DNA of 64,000 nucleotides from Bordetella parapertussis (lineage in GTDB: Bacteria > Pseudomonadota > Gammaproteobacteria > Burkholderiales > Burkholderiaceae_C): the NCBI GenBank assembly GCA_945878355.1, contig CAMCTC010000006.1, positions 1 through 64,000 on the forward strand, given 5' to 3'. Within the stretch, counting starts at the first letter, position 1. Each line of letters begins with the position of its first letter. A program made the position numbers and the translations under genes. Shown here one piece after another: positions 35,048 through 44,760 of this stretch. The notes beneath the pieces are model-generated. The model did no database searches. It was not told where the DNA came from and worked only from the letters and a program-made list of their open reading frames with translations.

Positions 35048-37417
35048 TTGAAAAACCGCCTGTCGTTCGTCCCCCGAACCGTGCTGGCCCTGGCCGCGTT
35101 GGCGGCCTTGGGCGCCCCGGTCTTCGACGCGCAGGCGCTCGGCGTGGGCAGGCTCAACGTGCAGTCCGCGCTTGGCGAGGGCCTGCGGGCCGAGATCGAC
35201 CTCATCAGCCTGTCGGCCGAGGAATCGGCCTCGCTGTCGGTGCGCATCGCCTCGCCCGAGGCTTATCGCCAAGCCGGGGTCGATTACAGCGCCGTGCTGG
35301 CCGGTACCCGGGCCGTGGTGGTGCAGGGTGCCGATGGCCGGGCCTCGCTTCGCTTGAGCAGCGATCGCGCAGTCCAGGAGCCATTCATCGAGCTGATCCT
35401 CGAGTTGAACTGGACCTCTGGCCGCCTGGTGCGAGAGTTCACGCTGCTGTTCGATCCCCCGGGTGCTCGCGGGGCGGTGCAAGCGCCCGTTGCGCCAGTG
35501 ATCAGTGCTGCGCCACCGGCCGCGACGCCCAAACCCTTGCCGGCAGCCCCGGCTGCTTCAGCAGAACCGGTCGCGCCCGCAGCGGCTTCGGCAGTGGTGG
35601 CTGTATCGCCCAGACCCGCCGCGCAGGTCATGCCAGCCAAGCCCAATGCTTTGATGCCAGACGCTGCCGTGTCATCGACCGGCCAGCGCTATCCGGTGCG
35701 TCCTGGTGACACGCTCTATGGCGTGGCCGGCCGCCTGCAATCGCCTGGGGTGTCGCTGGACCAGATGCTGGTCGGCTTGTACCGGGCGAATCCGGAAGCC
35801 TTTATAGAGCGCAACGTCAACCGCTTGCGTGCCGGTGTCGTGCTCGCGGTGCCCACGGCCGACGAAGTCCGCGACCTCAGCAACGCTGATTTGCAGCGTC
35901 TGATCAGTGCGCAGAGCATCGATTTTGGCGCTTACCGCAACCGCTTGGCCCAGGGTGCGCCACAGGCTCAGGCGCAGGAGCCTGGTCGCCAGGCCCAGGG
36001 CAAGCTGCGGGCGGCAGTCGATGACCGCAAGCAGTCGGGCGCTGCTTCACCCGACAAGCTCAAGCTCAGCGGTGGAGCGGCTTCGGCGCCTGAGGCCGAG
36101 ATCGCCAAGGCTGCTGAAAGTCGGGACAACGCTGCACGGGTGGCTGAACTCTCGCGCAATGTCGAGGCGCTGAAAATACTCCAGCAAGGCGCTGCGGCGG
36201 TCAACACGGTGCCCGCGGGCGGCGCTGCTTCGGCGCCGCCGGCCGCCAGTGCGCCGCTGCCTGCCGACCCAGCCCAGGGCGGGATGATCGACAGTTTGGC
36301 TGCACAGCCCTGGCTGCTGCCGGGTGCAGGCGCGCTGGCCTTGTTGCTGGCTGGTTTTGGCGCCTGGCGACTGCGCCGGCGGTTTGGCAAAACGGCTGGC
36401 GAGACCTCGTTTCTCGCGAGCCGAGAGCAAGCCGACTCGTTCTTTGGTGCCAGCGGCGGTCAGCAGGTCGACACCCGCGACGCGACCCGCTCGAGCACGC
36501 TGGGCTATTCGTTGAGCCAGATCGATGCGATCGGCGATGTCGATCCAGTGGCCGAGGCCGATGTCTACCTAGCCTACGGGCGCGACTTGCAGGCCGAGGA
36601 AATCCTCAAGGAGGCTTTGCGCAACACACCGGACCGGATGGCGGTTCGCATCAAGCTGCTGGAGCTCTACGCCAAGCGGCGCGACAGCAAAGCATTCGAG
36701 CTGCTCGCGACCGAGCTCCATGCGATGAGCCACGGTGTTGGCGAAGACTGGGCCCGGGCTCAGTCTCTGGGTCAGCAGCTCGACCCGGACAATGCGCTGT
36801 ACCAAACCGATGGACGATCCGAGCCGCATGAGGGCGAACCCTTGGGCGGCGGACCGCTGGGCGCCAGCGCGCCGCGTTTGGCGCTCGACCCATCCGCCCA
36901 GGCGGCAGAGAGTGTGGGCTTGCCTGATCTCGCTGCGGGTGATCTCGATCTCGATCTCGGCGCGAGCGCTGACGATTTGGCCGTGCAGCCAGCCGCCGGG
37001 GCTTTGCCGTCGGTCGACTTGGGGCTGGATTTCGAATTCGAGGATCGACCGCCTCAGCCATCCGGCGACGCCATGCCGCGCGCGCTGTCGCTCGATGTCG
37101 ATGCGCTGGCGATGACGCTCGACGACGACGAGGACACCAAGCCCGGCGAGCTCGACGATGCAGGCGATACCGTGCTGGACTTCGGCCGTTTTCCGGAGGA
37201 GGCATCGGGCTTGCTGGCCGATGAGGACTCGATCGCCGCTGCCGACCTGGACGATTTCGCTGGCGGTGATCCGCTGCTGCGCAAGCTCGAACTGGCCGAG
37301 GAATTTCGCCAGATCGGCGATCTCGACGGCGCACGCGACCTGCTGGAGGAACTGCTGGTCAAAGCCAGCGGCAGCTTGCGCGACCGAGCGCAAGCGATGC
37401 TCGACGCCATGGCTTGA
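35048..37417 (+). CDS. fimV: FimV-family motility/polar hub protein with LysM domain
   Basis: The 789-residue protein has a signal peptide (about 1-33), an N-terminal FimV domain starting LGVGRLNVQSALGEGLRAEID and a long Pro/Ala linker. A LysM peptidoglycan-binding domain follows at about 214-275 (YPVRPGDTLYGVAGRL), then a single transmembrane helix at about 421-440 (WLLPGAGALALLLAGFGAW). The acidic cytoplasmic part contains TPR-like helices (DVYLAYGRDLQAEEILKEAL) and the C-terminal FimV motif DPLLRKLELAEEFRQIGDLD. FimV organises the cell pole and type IV pili. The start is a TTG with GGAG five bases upstream, the only start giving a clean signal peptide. Confidence 0.92.
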   Translation: MKNRLSFVPRTVLALAALAALGAPVFDAQALGVGRLNVQSALGEGLRAEIDLISLSAEESASLSVRIASPEAYRQAGVDYSAVLAGTRAVVVQGADGRASLRLSSDRAVQEPFIELILELNWTSGRLVREFTLLFDPPGARGAVQAPVAPVISAAPPAATPKPLPAAPAASAEPVAPAAASAVVAVSPRPAAQVMPAKPNALMPDAAVSSTGQRYPVRPGDTLYGVAGRLQSPGVSLDQMLVGLYRANPEAFIERNVNRLRAGVVLAVPTADEVRDLSNADLQRLISAQSIDFGAYRNRLAQGAPQAQAQEPGRQAQGKLRAAVDDRKQSGAASPDKLKLSGGAASAPEAEIAKAAESRDNAARVAELSRNVEALKILQQGAAAVNTVPAGGAASAPPAASAPLPADPAQGGMIDSLAAQPWLLPGAGALALLLAGFGAWRLRRRFGKTAGETSFLASREQADSFFGASGGQQVDTRDATRSSTLGYSLSQIDAIGDVDPVAEADVYLAYGRDLQAEEILKEALRNTPDRMAVRIKLLELYAKRRDSKAFELLATELHAMSHGVGEDWARAQSLGQQLDPDNALYQTDGRSEPHEGEPLGGGPLGASAPRLALDPSAQAAESVGLPDLAAGDLDLDLGASADDLAVQPAAGALPSVDLGLDFEFEDRPPQPSGDAMPRALSLDVDALAMTLDDDEDTKPGELDDAGDTVLDFGRFPEEASGLLADEDSIAAADLDDFAGGDPLLRKLELAEEFRQIGDLDGARDLLEELLVKASGSLRDRAQAMLDAMA

Positions 37418-37528
37418 GTGCTGTGCAGGCCTGGTGCTGACCAGGTTCGATCCGGCATCGTTGCGCCTGCATCGCCGCGCCGACACGGCCCGACACTCGC
37501 TCGATAATGTCGGTTTGACCTCGAATCC

Positions 37529-38317
37529 ATGACCACCCGACTGGCGCTGGGCATCAGCTACCGCGGCACGGCCTACCAGGGCTGGCAGCGCCAGCCTGGC
37601 GGGCGCACGGTGCAGGACCAGGTCGAGCGCGCGCTGTCGCGCTTTGTCGACGCGCCAGTGGCGACCTGGTGCGCCGGCCGCACCGACGCTGGCGTCCATG
37701 CGTTCAACCAGGTGGTGCACATCGACAGCCCGGTCACGCGCGAGCCTTTTTCCTGGTTGCGCGGCACCAACCGCTACCTGCCGTCCGACATCGCGCTGCA
37801 GTGGTGCGAGGCGGTGCCGGCTGACTTCCACGCCCGATACTCGGCACAGGGTCGGCGCTACCGCTACCTGTTGCTGGAGTCCGCCGTGCGACCTGCGCTC
37901 GAAGCCGGCAGCGCGGGCTGGGTCTTTCGCCCGCTCGATGCGGATGCCATGCGCCAGGCGGCCTTGCACTTGATCGGCGAGCACGATTTCAGCAGCTTCA
38001 GGTCCTCCGAATGCCAAGCACGCAGCCCGGTCAAGACCCTGCGCTCGCTGCAGATCAGCCGGCGCGGTGCTTACTGGCGCTTCGATGTCGACGGTTCGGC
38101 CTTCCTGCACCACATGGTCCGCAACATCATGGGCTGCCTGGTGGCCGTGGGCAGCGGTCGGCAATCGGCAGGCTGGCTGGCCGAGGTGCTGGCCGCGCGC
38201 AACCGCGACGCGGCAGCGCCGACCTTTGCTGCCGATGGCCTGTACTTTGCCGGGCCATACTACGACCCCGCGCTCGGCCTGACCGAGCACAACCCGGCCA
38301 TGGACTGGCTGCCCTGA
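37529..38317 (+). CDS. truA: tRNA pseudouridine(38-40) synthase
   Basis: The 262-residue enzyme makes pseudouridine at positions 38-40 in the anticodon arm of many tRNAs. The catalytic Asp is in AGRTDAGVHAFNQVVH. GISYRGTAYQGWQRQPGG at the start and FLHHMVRNIMGCLVAVG near the end are TruA signatures. It lies 111 bases after fimV and 20 bases before trpF, and is probably co-transcribed with the trp genes. Confidence 0.96.
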   Translation: MTTRLALGISYRGTAYQGWQRQPGGRTVQDQVERALSRFVDAPVATWCAGRTDAGVHAFNQVVHIDSPVTREPFSWLRGTNRYLPSDIALQWCEAVPADFHARYSAQGRRYRYLLLESAVRPALEAGSAGWVFRPLDADAMRQAALHLIGEHDFSSFRSSECQARSPVKTLRSLQISRRGAYWRFDVDGSAFLHHMVRNIMGCLVAVGSGRQSAGWLAEVLAARNRDAAAPTFAADGLYFAGPYYDPALGLTEHNPAMDWLP

Positions 38318-38337
38318 GCGAAATGGGGATCGAGCCG

Positions 38338-38997
38338 ATGAATCAACGCACCCGCATCAAGATCTGTGGTCTGACCCGTGAGGCTGACCTGAGCGCTGCC
38401 GTTGACGCGGGCGCCGATGCGATCGGCTTCGTCCTCTATGCCAGGAGCCCGCGGGCGGTCACGGTGGCGCGCGCTGCCGAACTGGCGCGGCGACTGCCGC
38501 CCTTTGTCACGCCGGTGTGCCTGTTCGTCAATGCCGAAGCGGCCTTGATCGACGACGCGGTGCAATCCATTCCGGGGGCGCTTCTGCAGTTCCACGGCGA
38601 CGAGTCGCCGGCGCACTGTGAAGCCCTGTTCCAGGCCAGCGGCCGGCCCTACCTGCGCGCTGCGCGGATGAAGCCGGGGTTTGCTTTGATAGACTTCGCG
38701 GCTGCGCATTCAAGCGCTGCCGCGATCCTGCTCGACACCGATGTCGAGGGCTACGGCGGCGGTGGAAAGGTTTTCGATTGGTCACTCGTGCCACGCCACG
38801 TGCCCCGTCCAGTCGTTTTGTCTGGTGGGTTGAATCCTGCAAACGTGATCGATGGGATCACGCATGTCCGGCCCTGGGCTGTTGACGTGAGCTCTGGCGT
38901 GGAGTTCGCCAAGGGCCAGAAGGATGCGGCGCTGATGCGCCAGTTTTGCCAGGCAGTGCGTGAAGCGGATTCACGGATCGCCGACGATTGGCAATGA
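38338..38997 (+). CDS. trpF: Phosphoribosylanthranilate isomerase
   Basis: This 219-residue TIM barrel performs the Amadori rearrangement of phosphoribosylanthranilate in tryptophan synthesis. The catalytic Cys is in RIKICGLTREAD, and the catalytic Asp in ILLDTDVEGYGGGGKVFDW. Phosphate-binding loops are LSGGLNPANV and VDVSSGVE. The second ATG (MNQRTRIKICG) is preferred because GGGGA lies eight bases upstream; a Met five codons earlier is possible. Confidence 0.95.
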   Translation: MNQRTRIKICGLTREADLSAAVDAGADAIGFVLYARSPRAVTVARAAELARRLPPFVTPVCLFVNAEAALIDDAVQSIPGALLQFHGDESPAHCEALFQASGRPYLRAARMKPGFALIDFAAAHSSAAAILLDTDVEGYGGGGKVFDWSLVPRHVPRPVVLSGGLNPANVIDGITHVRPWAVDVSSGVEFAKGQKDAALMRQFCQAVREADSRIADDWQ

Positions 38998-39050
38998 ACC
39001 AAGGACGCCGGGCTGCCAGGCTGCCCAGGCGCTGACCACAGGAATTTTCA

Positions 39051-40316
39051 ATGTTCGACTACCAACAACCCGATGCTCAAGGGCACTTCGGGCCTTACGG
39101 CGGCACTTTTGTCGCCGAGACGCTGGTCCATGCGCTCGACGAGCTCAAGGCAGCTTACGCGCGCTACAGCCAGGACGCCGAGTTCATGGCCGAGTACCGC
39201 CATGAGTTGGCGCATTTCGTCGGCCGGCCCTCACCTATCTACCACGCCGCACGCATGAGTCGAGAGATCGGCGGGGCGCAGATCCACTTGAAGCGAGAGG
39301 ACCTGAACCACACCGGCGCGCACAAGATCAACAACACCATCGGCCAGGCTTTGCTGGCCAAGCGCATGGGCAAGCCGCGCGTGATCGCCGAGACCGGTGC
39401 CGGTCAGCACGGCGTGGCCACTGCCACCATCTGTGCCCGTTACGGCATGGAATGCGTGGTCTACATGGGCAGCGCTGACGTGCTGCGGCAAAGCCCCAAC
39501 GTCTACCGCATGCACCTGCTGGGTGCCAAGGTGGTACCGGTCGAGAGCGGCAGCAAGACGCTGAAGGACGCGCTCAACGAGGCCTTGCGCGACTGGGTGA
39601 CGAACGTCGAGAACACTTTCTACATCATCGGCACGGTAGCCGGCCCGCATCCTTACCCGACGATAGTTCGCGACTTCCAGCGCGTGATCGGCGACGAGTG
39701 CCTGGTGCAGATGCCGGCACAGATCGGCCGCCAACCCGATGCGGTGATCGCCTGCGTCGGCGGTGGCAGCAACGCGATGGGCATCTTCTATCCGTATATT
39801 CAGCATGAAAAGGTGCGCTTGATAGGCGTCGAGGCGGCCGGTATGGGGCTGGAAAGCGGCAAGCATTCAGCCAGCCTGATCGCCGGCAGCCCTGGCGTTC
39901 TGCACGGCAACCGCACATATTTGCTGCAGGACGACAACGGCCAGATCACAGAGACCCACTCGATCTCTGCCGGCTTGGACTACCCCGGCGTCGGACCCGA
40001 GCATTCGTTCCTCAAGGACATCGGCCGGGCCGAGTACGTGGGCATCACCGACGACGAGGCGCTGTCGGCCTTCCACCGGCTGTGCCGTACCGAGGGCATC
40101 ATCCCGGCGCTGGAGTCCAGCCACGCGGTGGCTTACGCGATGAAGCTGGCCGCGACGATGCGGCCCGACCAACACCTGCTGGTCAACCTGTCAGGCCGTG
40201 GCGACAAGGACATCGGCACCGTGGCCGACCTGTCAGGCGCAGAGTTTTTCTGCCGACCGTCTTGCAAAGGCCAATCGGTCAAAGGCGGTGTACAGACCAT
40301 CGAGGTGACGCGATGA
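39051..40316 (+). CDS. trpB: Tryptophan synthase beta chain
   Basis: The 421-residue PLP enzyme condenses indole with serine. The PLP lysine is in [17 protein letters not shown], the phosphate-binding loop is [12 protein letters not shown], and [10 protein letters not shown] is the substrate-carboxylate site. Length is slightly above the usual ~400. It ends in ATGA overlap with trpA, which ensures balanced alpha/beta synthesis. Confidence 0.97.
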   Translation: MFDYQQPDAQGHFGPYGGTFVAETLVHALDELKAAYARYSQDAEFMAEYRHELAHFVGRPSPIYHAARMSREIGGAQIHLKREDLNHTGAHKINNTIGQALLAKRMGKPRVIAETGAGQHGVATATICARYGMECVVYMGSADVLRQSPNVYRMHLLGAKVVPVESGSKTLKDALNEALRDWVTNVENTFYIIGTVAGPHPYPTIVRDFQRVIGDECLVQMPAQIGRQPDAVIACVGGGSNAMGIFYPYIQHEKVRLIGVEAAGMGLESGKHSASLIAGSPGVLHGNRTYLLQDDNGQITETHSISAGLDYPGVGPEHSFLKDIGRAEYVGITDDEALSAFHRLCRTEGIIPALESSHAVAYAMKLAATMRPDQHLLVNLSGRGDKDIGTVADLSGAEFFCRPSCKGQSVKGGVQTIEVTR

Positions 40317-41125
40317 GCCGGATCGCTGCGACGCTGCAAGCGCTGAAAGACCAGGGCCGCAAGGCGCTGATTCCCTATGTCACCGCCGGCGACCCTTATG
40401 CCGACGCGACGGTCGAGATCATGCAGGCGCTGGCCGACGGCGGCGCTGACATCATCGAGCTCGGTGTGCCTTTCTCCGACCCGATGGCCGACGGTCCGGT
40501 GATCGCCCAGGCCAGCGAGCGTGCGCTGGCGCGCGGCATCGGCCTGACCCAAGTGTTGGCCTATGTCCGTTCCTTCCGTGCCGTGAATGCCAGCACCCCG
40601 GTGGTGCTGATGGGTTATGCCAACCCGGTCGAGCGCTACGATCAGATGCATGGCGCCGGCAGCTTCATCCGCGACGCGGCCAGCGCCGGTGTCGACGGCC
40701 TGCTGGTGGTCGACTACCCGCCCGAAGAGTGCGAGGTCTTCGCCGCTGACCTGAAGGCCGCAGGCCTGGATTTGATTTTTTTGCTCGCACCCACGTCCAC
40801 CGAGGCGCGCATCCGCGAGGTCGGTTTGATCGCCTCGGGCTATGTCTACTACGTCTCGCTCAAGGGCGTGACCGGTGCCGGCCACCTCGACACCGATGCG
40901 GTGGCGCAAGCTGTTCCGCGAATCCGTGCCCATGTCAAGGTGCCGGTTGGGGTAGGCTTCGGCATTCGCGACGCATCGACCGCCCGGGCCGTGGCCCGGG
41001 TGTCTGACGCGGTGGTGATCGGCTCTCGGCTGGTGCAGATCCTGCACGATTCGCCGCGTTCGACGGCCGCCGGCGCGGGCAAGGCCTTCATGGCCGAAAT
41101 TCGACAAGCGATCGACACGCTGTAA
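40313..41125 (+). CDS. trpA: Tryptophan synthase alpha chain
   Basis: The 270-residue TIM barrel splits indole-3-glycerol phosphate and passes indole to TrpB. The catalytic Glu is in [24 protein letters not shown] sequence ([15 protein letters not shown] here), and the catalytic Asp in [20 protein letters not shown] and [10 protein letters not shown] form the phosphate site. The start overlaps the trpB stop by four bases. accD follows after 18 bases. Confidence 0.96.
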   Translation: MSRIAATLQALKDQGRKALIPYVTAGDPYADATVEIMQALADGGADIIELGVPFSDPMADGPVIAQASERALARGIGLTQVLAYVRSFRAVNASTPVVLMGYANPVERYDQMHGAGSFIRDAASAGVDGLLVVDYPPEECEVFAADLKAAGLDLIFLLAPTSTEARIREVGLIASGYVYYVSLKGVTGAGHLDTDAVAQAVPRIRAHVKVPVGVGFGIRDASTARAVARVSDAVVIGSRLVQILHDSPRSTAAGAGKAFMAEIRQAIDTL

Positions 41126-41143
41126 ACCATTGGAGAGCGCAAG

Positions 41144-42016
41144 ATGAGCTGGCTTGAAAAACTGCTGCCGCCCAAGATCCAGCAGACCGACCCGACCGAG
41201 CGTCGCTCGGTGCCCGAAGGTCTGTGGATCAAATGCCCGGCCTGCGAGACGGTGCTCTACAACGCCGACTTGGCGAAGAACGTCAATGTTTGTCCCAAGT
41301 GCAGCCACCACCACCGCATCGGTGCCAGGGCCAGGCTTGACGCATTCCTCGATGCCGAAGGTCGCTACGAGATTGGCCAGGAGGTGTTGCCTGTCGATCC
41401 GCTGAAGTTCAAGGACAGCCGCAAATACACCGAGCGGCTGAAGGTCGCGCTAGAGACCACCGGCGAGACCGATGCGCTGGTCGTGATCGGCGGCGCGGTG
41501 ATGAGCGTGCCGCTGGTCGCTGCTTGCTTCGAGTTCGACTTCATGGGGGGGTCGATGGGGTCGGTCGTGGGTGAGCGCTTCGTTCGTGGCGTCGAGTCTG
41601 CGATCGAGCAAAAAGTGCCGTTCCTGTGTTTTGCGGCCACGGGTGGCGCCCGGATGCAGGAGGGTCTTTTCAGCCTTTTCCAGATGGCCAAGACCAATGC
41701 TGCACTGACCCATCTGGCCAAAGCCAAGCTGCCCTACATCAGTGTGTTGACCGATCCGACCATGGGCGGCGTGTCGGCCAGCTTTGCGTTTCTGGGCGAC
41801 GTGGTGATCGCTGAGCCGCGCGCGCTAGTCGGATTTGCTGGCCCGAGGGTGATCGAAAACACGGTTCGCGAGAAGCTGCCCGAGGGTTTCCAGCGCGCTG
41901 AATTCCTGCTCGGCAAAGGGGCGATTGACCAAATCGTTGACCGACGCCAGCTGCGCTCGACCATTGCGCAGTTGCTTGCGATGCTGCAGCGCCAAAGCGC
42001 TGATGCCGTGTCTTGA
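41144..42016 (+). CDS. accD: Acetyl-CoA carboxylase carboxyltransferase beta subunit
   Basis: The 290-residue protein has an N-terminal four-cysteine zinc ribbon ([20 protein letters not shown], then PKC) and the crotonase-like carboxyltransferase core with [20 protein letters not shown] and [12 protein letters not shown]. With AccA it makes malonyl-CoA for fatty acids. It is distinct from the propionyl-CoA enzyme at 5592. The usual partner gene accA is not in the window. A hairpin terminator follows the stop. Confidence 0.97.
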   Translation: MSWLEKLLPPKIQQTDPTERRSVPEGLWIKCPACETVLYNADLAKNVNVCPKCSHHHRIGARARLDAFLDAEGRYEIGQEVLPVDPLKFKDSRKYTERLKVALETTGETDALVVIGGAVMSVPLVAACFEFDFMGGSMGSVVGERFVRGVESAIEQKVPFLCFAATGGARMQEGLFSLFQMAKTNAALTHLAKAKLPYISVLTDPTMGGVSASFAFLGDVVIAEPRALVGFAGPRVIENTVREKLPEGFQRAEFLLGKGAIDQIVDRRQLRSTIAQLLAMLQRQSADAVS

Positions 42017-42037
42017 CGCCGCTTGTTCCCACCACCA

Positions 42038-42067
42038 CCGGGCCCAGTTGGGCCCGGGCCTGTTTTT
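42038..42067 (+). terminator. Intrinsic terminator after accD
   Basis: CCGGGCCC-AGTT-GGGCCCGG (42038-42057) is followed by GCCTG-like bases and a run of five Ts (42063-42067). It lies between accD and the folC ATG (42077), so part of the transcript probably ends here while read-through feeds folC. The stem is eight perfect GC pairs; the T-tract is offset by five bases, which weakens it. Confidence 0.6.
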
Positions 42068-42076
42068 GAAAGCCCG

Positions 42077-43384
42077 ATGAGCAATCCCTCCACGCTGGCC
42101 GACTGGCTCGCTCACTGCGAGCAGCTGCATCCCAAGACCATCGACATGACGCTGGAGCGTTTGGTGGCGGTGCGTGACAGGCTGGAGCTCCGCTTCTCGG
42201 TGCCGGTCATCAGTGTGGCGGGCACCAACGGCAAAGGCTCCTCATGTGCGATGCTCGAGGCGGTGGCGCTGCAGGCTGGCTACCGGGTGGGTGTCTACAT
42301 CAAGCCGCACCTGGTGCACTTTGAGGAGCGGTGCCGCATCAACGGCGCGATGGTCAGCGCCGAATCGCTGCTGCCACATTTCGAGGCGGTTGAAGCCGCG
42401 CGTCAGGGCGTCACGCTGACCTGGTTCGAGTTCACCACCTTGGCCATCATGCGTGCGCTGGCCGCAGCGCCACTCGACTTGGTGATCCTGGAGGTCGGCA
42501 TGGGCGGGCGGCTCGATGCGGTCAACGCGGTCGATGCCGACTGTGCACTGATCACCAGCATCGCGCTCGACCACACAGAGTTCCTCGGCAGCGACCGCGA
42601 GGCGATCGCGTTCGAAAAAGCCGGCATCATGCGCCCAGGCAAGCCTGTGATCGTCAGCGACCCCGTTCCTCCTGCCGCGCTGCAGGCGCGAGCTGATGCG
42701 GTCGGCGCTGACCTGTGGTTGCTGGGACGCGACTACAACTTCCAGGGTGACAAGCTGCAGTGGGCTTGGCGCGGGCGGCAGCAGCGCTTCAACGGCCTGG
42801 CCTATCCGGCGCTGCGTGGCGCCAATCAATTGATCAATGCCGCCGGCGCGTTGGCGGTGTTCGAGGCGATGCGTGACCGACTGCCGATCAACGCCCAAGC
42901 GGTGCGCAATGGCTTGGCCATGGTCGAGCTGCCGGGCCGCTTCCAGGTCATCGCCGGCCAACCTGCGCTGGTGCTCGACGTGGCGCACAACCCGCAGTCG
43001 GTCGCGGCGCTGGCCAACAACCTCGACCAGATGGGCTATTTCCCCCAGACCCACGCGGTGTTTGGGGCGATGCGCGACAAAGACCTGTCGACGATGCTCG
43101 CGCACATCGCGCCATTGGTCGACCATTGGCACCTGGCCGATCTGCCCGCGGCAAGGGCGGCTGGCGCTTCTGAATTGGCGGCAGCTATTCGTGCTGCCAG
43201 CGCTGGCCGGGCCGTCAGCATGACGCTGCATCCTGACCCTGAAGCGGCGCTGCAAGCGGCCGCTTCAGCGGCTGACCCGGCTGATAGAATCGTGGTCTTT
43301 GGCTCCTTCTACACCGTGGGCGGTGTGCTGAAAAACGGCTTGCCAAGGCTGTCAGCCCGGCATCTTGGGCCGGGCCCAGCTTGA
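42077..43384 (+). CDS. folC: Bifunctional folylpolyglutamate/dihydrofolate synthase
   Basis: The 435-residue Mur-ligase-like enzyme adds glutamate to dihydropteroate and then to reduced folates. The ATP loop is VAGTNGKGSSCAMLEAVAL, then EVGMGGRLDAVNAVD, IALDHTEFLG and EKAGIMRPGKPVI, all FolC signatures; LDVAHNPQSVAAL is in the C-terminal domain. The start MSNPSTLADWL is chosen because upstream in-frame codons run through the terminator. Confidence 0.95.
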   Translation: MSNPSTLADWLAHCEQLHPKTIDMTLERLVAVRDRLELRFSVPVISVAGTNGKGSSCAMLEAVALQAGYRVGVYIKPHLVHFEERCRINGAMVSAESLLPHFEAVEAARQGVTLTWFEFTTLAIMRALAAAPLDLVILEVGMGGRLDAVNAVDADCALITSIALDHTEFLGSDREAIAFEKAGIMRPGKPVIVSDPVPPAALQARADAVGADLWLLGRDYNFQGDKLQWAWRGRQQRFNGLAYPALRGANQLINAAGALAVFEAMRDRLPINAQAVRNGLAMVELPGRFQVIAGQPALVLDVAHNPQSVAALANNLDQMGYFPQTHAVFGAMRDKDLSTMLAHIAPLVDHWHLADLPAARAAGASELAAAIRAASAGRAVSMTLHPDPEAALQAAASAADPADRIVVFGSFYTVGGVLKNGLPRLSARHLGPGPA

Positions 43385-43456
43385 TCCCGGTCGCCGGCTT
43401 GGCGAATTCAGGCCCGTCCCCGTTCTTTCACCCCACTCGGCTGCGGCCCGCCTCGC

Positions 43457-44197
43457 ATGGGTCTGCTGTCTTACTTCAAGCGCAAGTCCGAAGCGTCTGC
43501 CGCTGCGATACCGCCGGCAGAGATGGATGGCGTCGCGGCCGCGCGAACCCTGGCCCGTCGCCGCTTGATCGGTGCCACCGTGTTGCTGGGGATCGGTGTG
43601 GTCGGGTTTCCGCTGCTGTTCGAAACCCAGCCTCGACCGATTGCGATCGACATCCCGATCGAGATTCCGCGCAAGGACGGTGCGCCAGCATTGGTCTTGC
43701 CACCGGCTGTCACCGCGCCGGCCGCCGCGCCCGCGGCCAAGGTCGCCAGCGTGCCTGCCGAAATCGTCGAGCGCTCTGCCGACGAAGGTCGGGAGTTGGC
43801 AGCATCCGCGCCTGCGCTCAAGCCAAGCGCTAAATCCACGCCCAAGCCAGCGTCGGCAGCGAGCCTGGTGCCTGCCAAGCCACTGCCCGCCGCACCCAAG
43901 CCTGCTGACGATGGTGGCCGGGCCCGCGCGCTGCTCGACGGCGAGACCAGCCCATCCAGCGCCCCCAGCGCCCGTGTGGTGGTGCAGGTGGGCGCTTTTG
44001 CCGATGCCGGCAAGCTCGCCGAGGTGCGTCACAAGCTCGAAAAGCTGGGCTTGAAGACCTATACCCAGGTGGTTGAGGTCGAGGGCAGCAAGCGCACCCG
44101 TGTTCGGGTCGGGCCGTTCGACAATCGGGCCGAGGCCGACAAGGCCGCAGCACGGATCCGGGCCGCTGGTTTGCCGGCGGCGATCCTCACGCTGTGA
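43457..44197 (+). CDS. SPOR-domain cell-division protein (DedD-like)
   Basis: The 246-residue protein has a short cytoplasmic N terminus, one transmembrane helix at about residues 36-55 (RLIGATVLLGIGVVGFPLLF), a long Ala/Pro/Lys periplasmic linker, and a C-terminal SPOR domain at about 172-246 (VVVQVGAFADAGKLAEVRHK...RVRVGPFDNRAEADKAAARI). SPOR domains bind denuded peptidoglycan at the septum. The position folC-SPOR-cvpA-purF matches dedD in other proteobacteria. Its stop overlaps the cvpA start. Confidence 0.9.
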   Translation: MGLLSYFKRKSEASAAAIPPAEMDGVAAARTLARRRLIGATVLLGIGVVGFPLLFETQPRPIAIDIPIEIPRKDGAPALVLPPAVTAPAAAPAAKVASVPAEIVERSADEGRELAASAPALKPSAKSTPKPASAASLVPAKPLPAAPKPADDGGRARALLDGETSPSSAPSARVVVQVGAFADAGKLAEVRHKLEKLGLKTYTQVVEVEGSKRTRVRVGPFDNRAEADKAAARIRAAGLPAAILTL

Positions 44198-44700
44198 TCG
44201 TCGAGCCTGCGTTGGGTTGGGTCGACTGGGCTCTGTTGTCGGTGCTGGCCTTGTCGGTGCTGGTGGGTCTGTGGCGCGGTCTGGTCTTCGAGTTGATGTC
44301 GCTGGTCGGCTGGGTCGTGGCCTATGTCTTGGCGCAGATGTTTTCACCCCAGCTCGCGGATTATTTGCCCGTCGGTGCGCCGGGTACGGCCTTGCACCAG
44401 GGGCTGGCTTTTGTGCTGAGCTTTGTCGGCGTGCTGATCGCCTGGTCACTGTTGGCCAAGCTGGTTCGAATGGGTCTGCATGCCACACCGCTGACCTTGA
44501 TTGACCGATTGCTCGGTGCTGGCTTCGGCCTGTTGCGAGGTTCGGCCTTGCTGCTGGTATTGGCGACCATCGTGGCCTTCACACCTGTCCTGCGCTCGCC
44601 GCCTTGGCAGGCATCGCAGGGTGCGGCCTGGCTGGGTCAGTTGCTGCTGGGGCTCAAGCCCCTGTTGCCGGCCGAGATGGCCCGCCACTTCCCGGTTTGA
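44194..44700 (+). CDS. cvpA: CvpA-family inner-membrane protein
   Basis: The 168-residue protein has four hydrophobic segments typical of CvpA, beginning WVDWALLSVLALSVLVGLWRG and including VGWVVAYVLAQMF and HQGLAFVLSFVGVLIAWSLL. In E. coli CvpA affects colicin V export and envelope stress; its molecular role is not clear. The start is GTG in a GTGA overlap with the upstream stop, showing coupling. It precedes purF as in many proteobacteria. Confidence 0.9.
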   Translation: MIVEPALGWVDWALLSVLALSVLVGLWRGLVFELMSLVGWVVAYVLAQMFSPQLADYLPVGAPGTALHQGLAFVLSFVGVLIAWSLLAKLVRMGLHATPLTLIDRLLGAGFGLLRGSALLLVLATIVAFTPVLRSPPWQASQGAAWLGQLLLGLKPLLPAEMARHFPV

Positions 44701-44760
44701 CGGGCCAAGGCATTCGGCCCCGACTGACTCTTTCATCTCGTATCCCCAGGACTCCCCACC

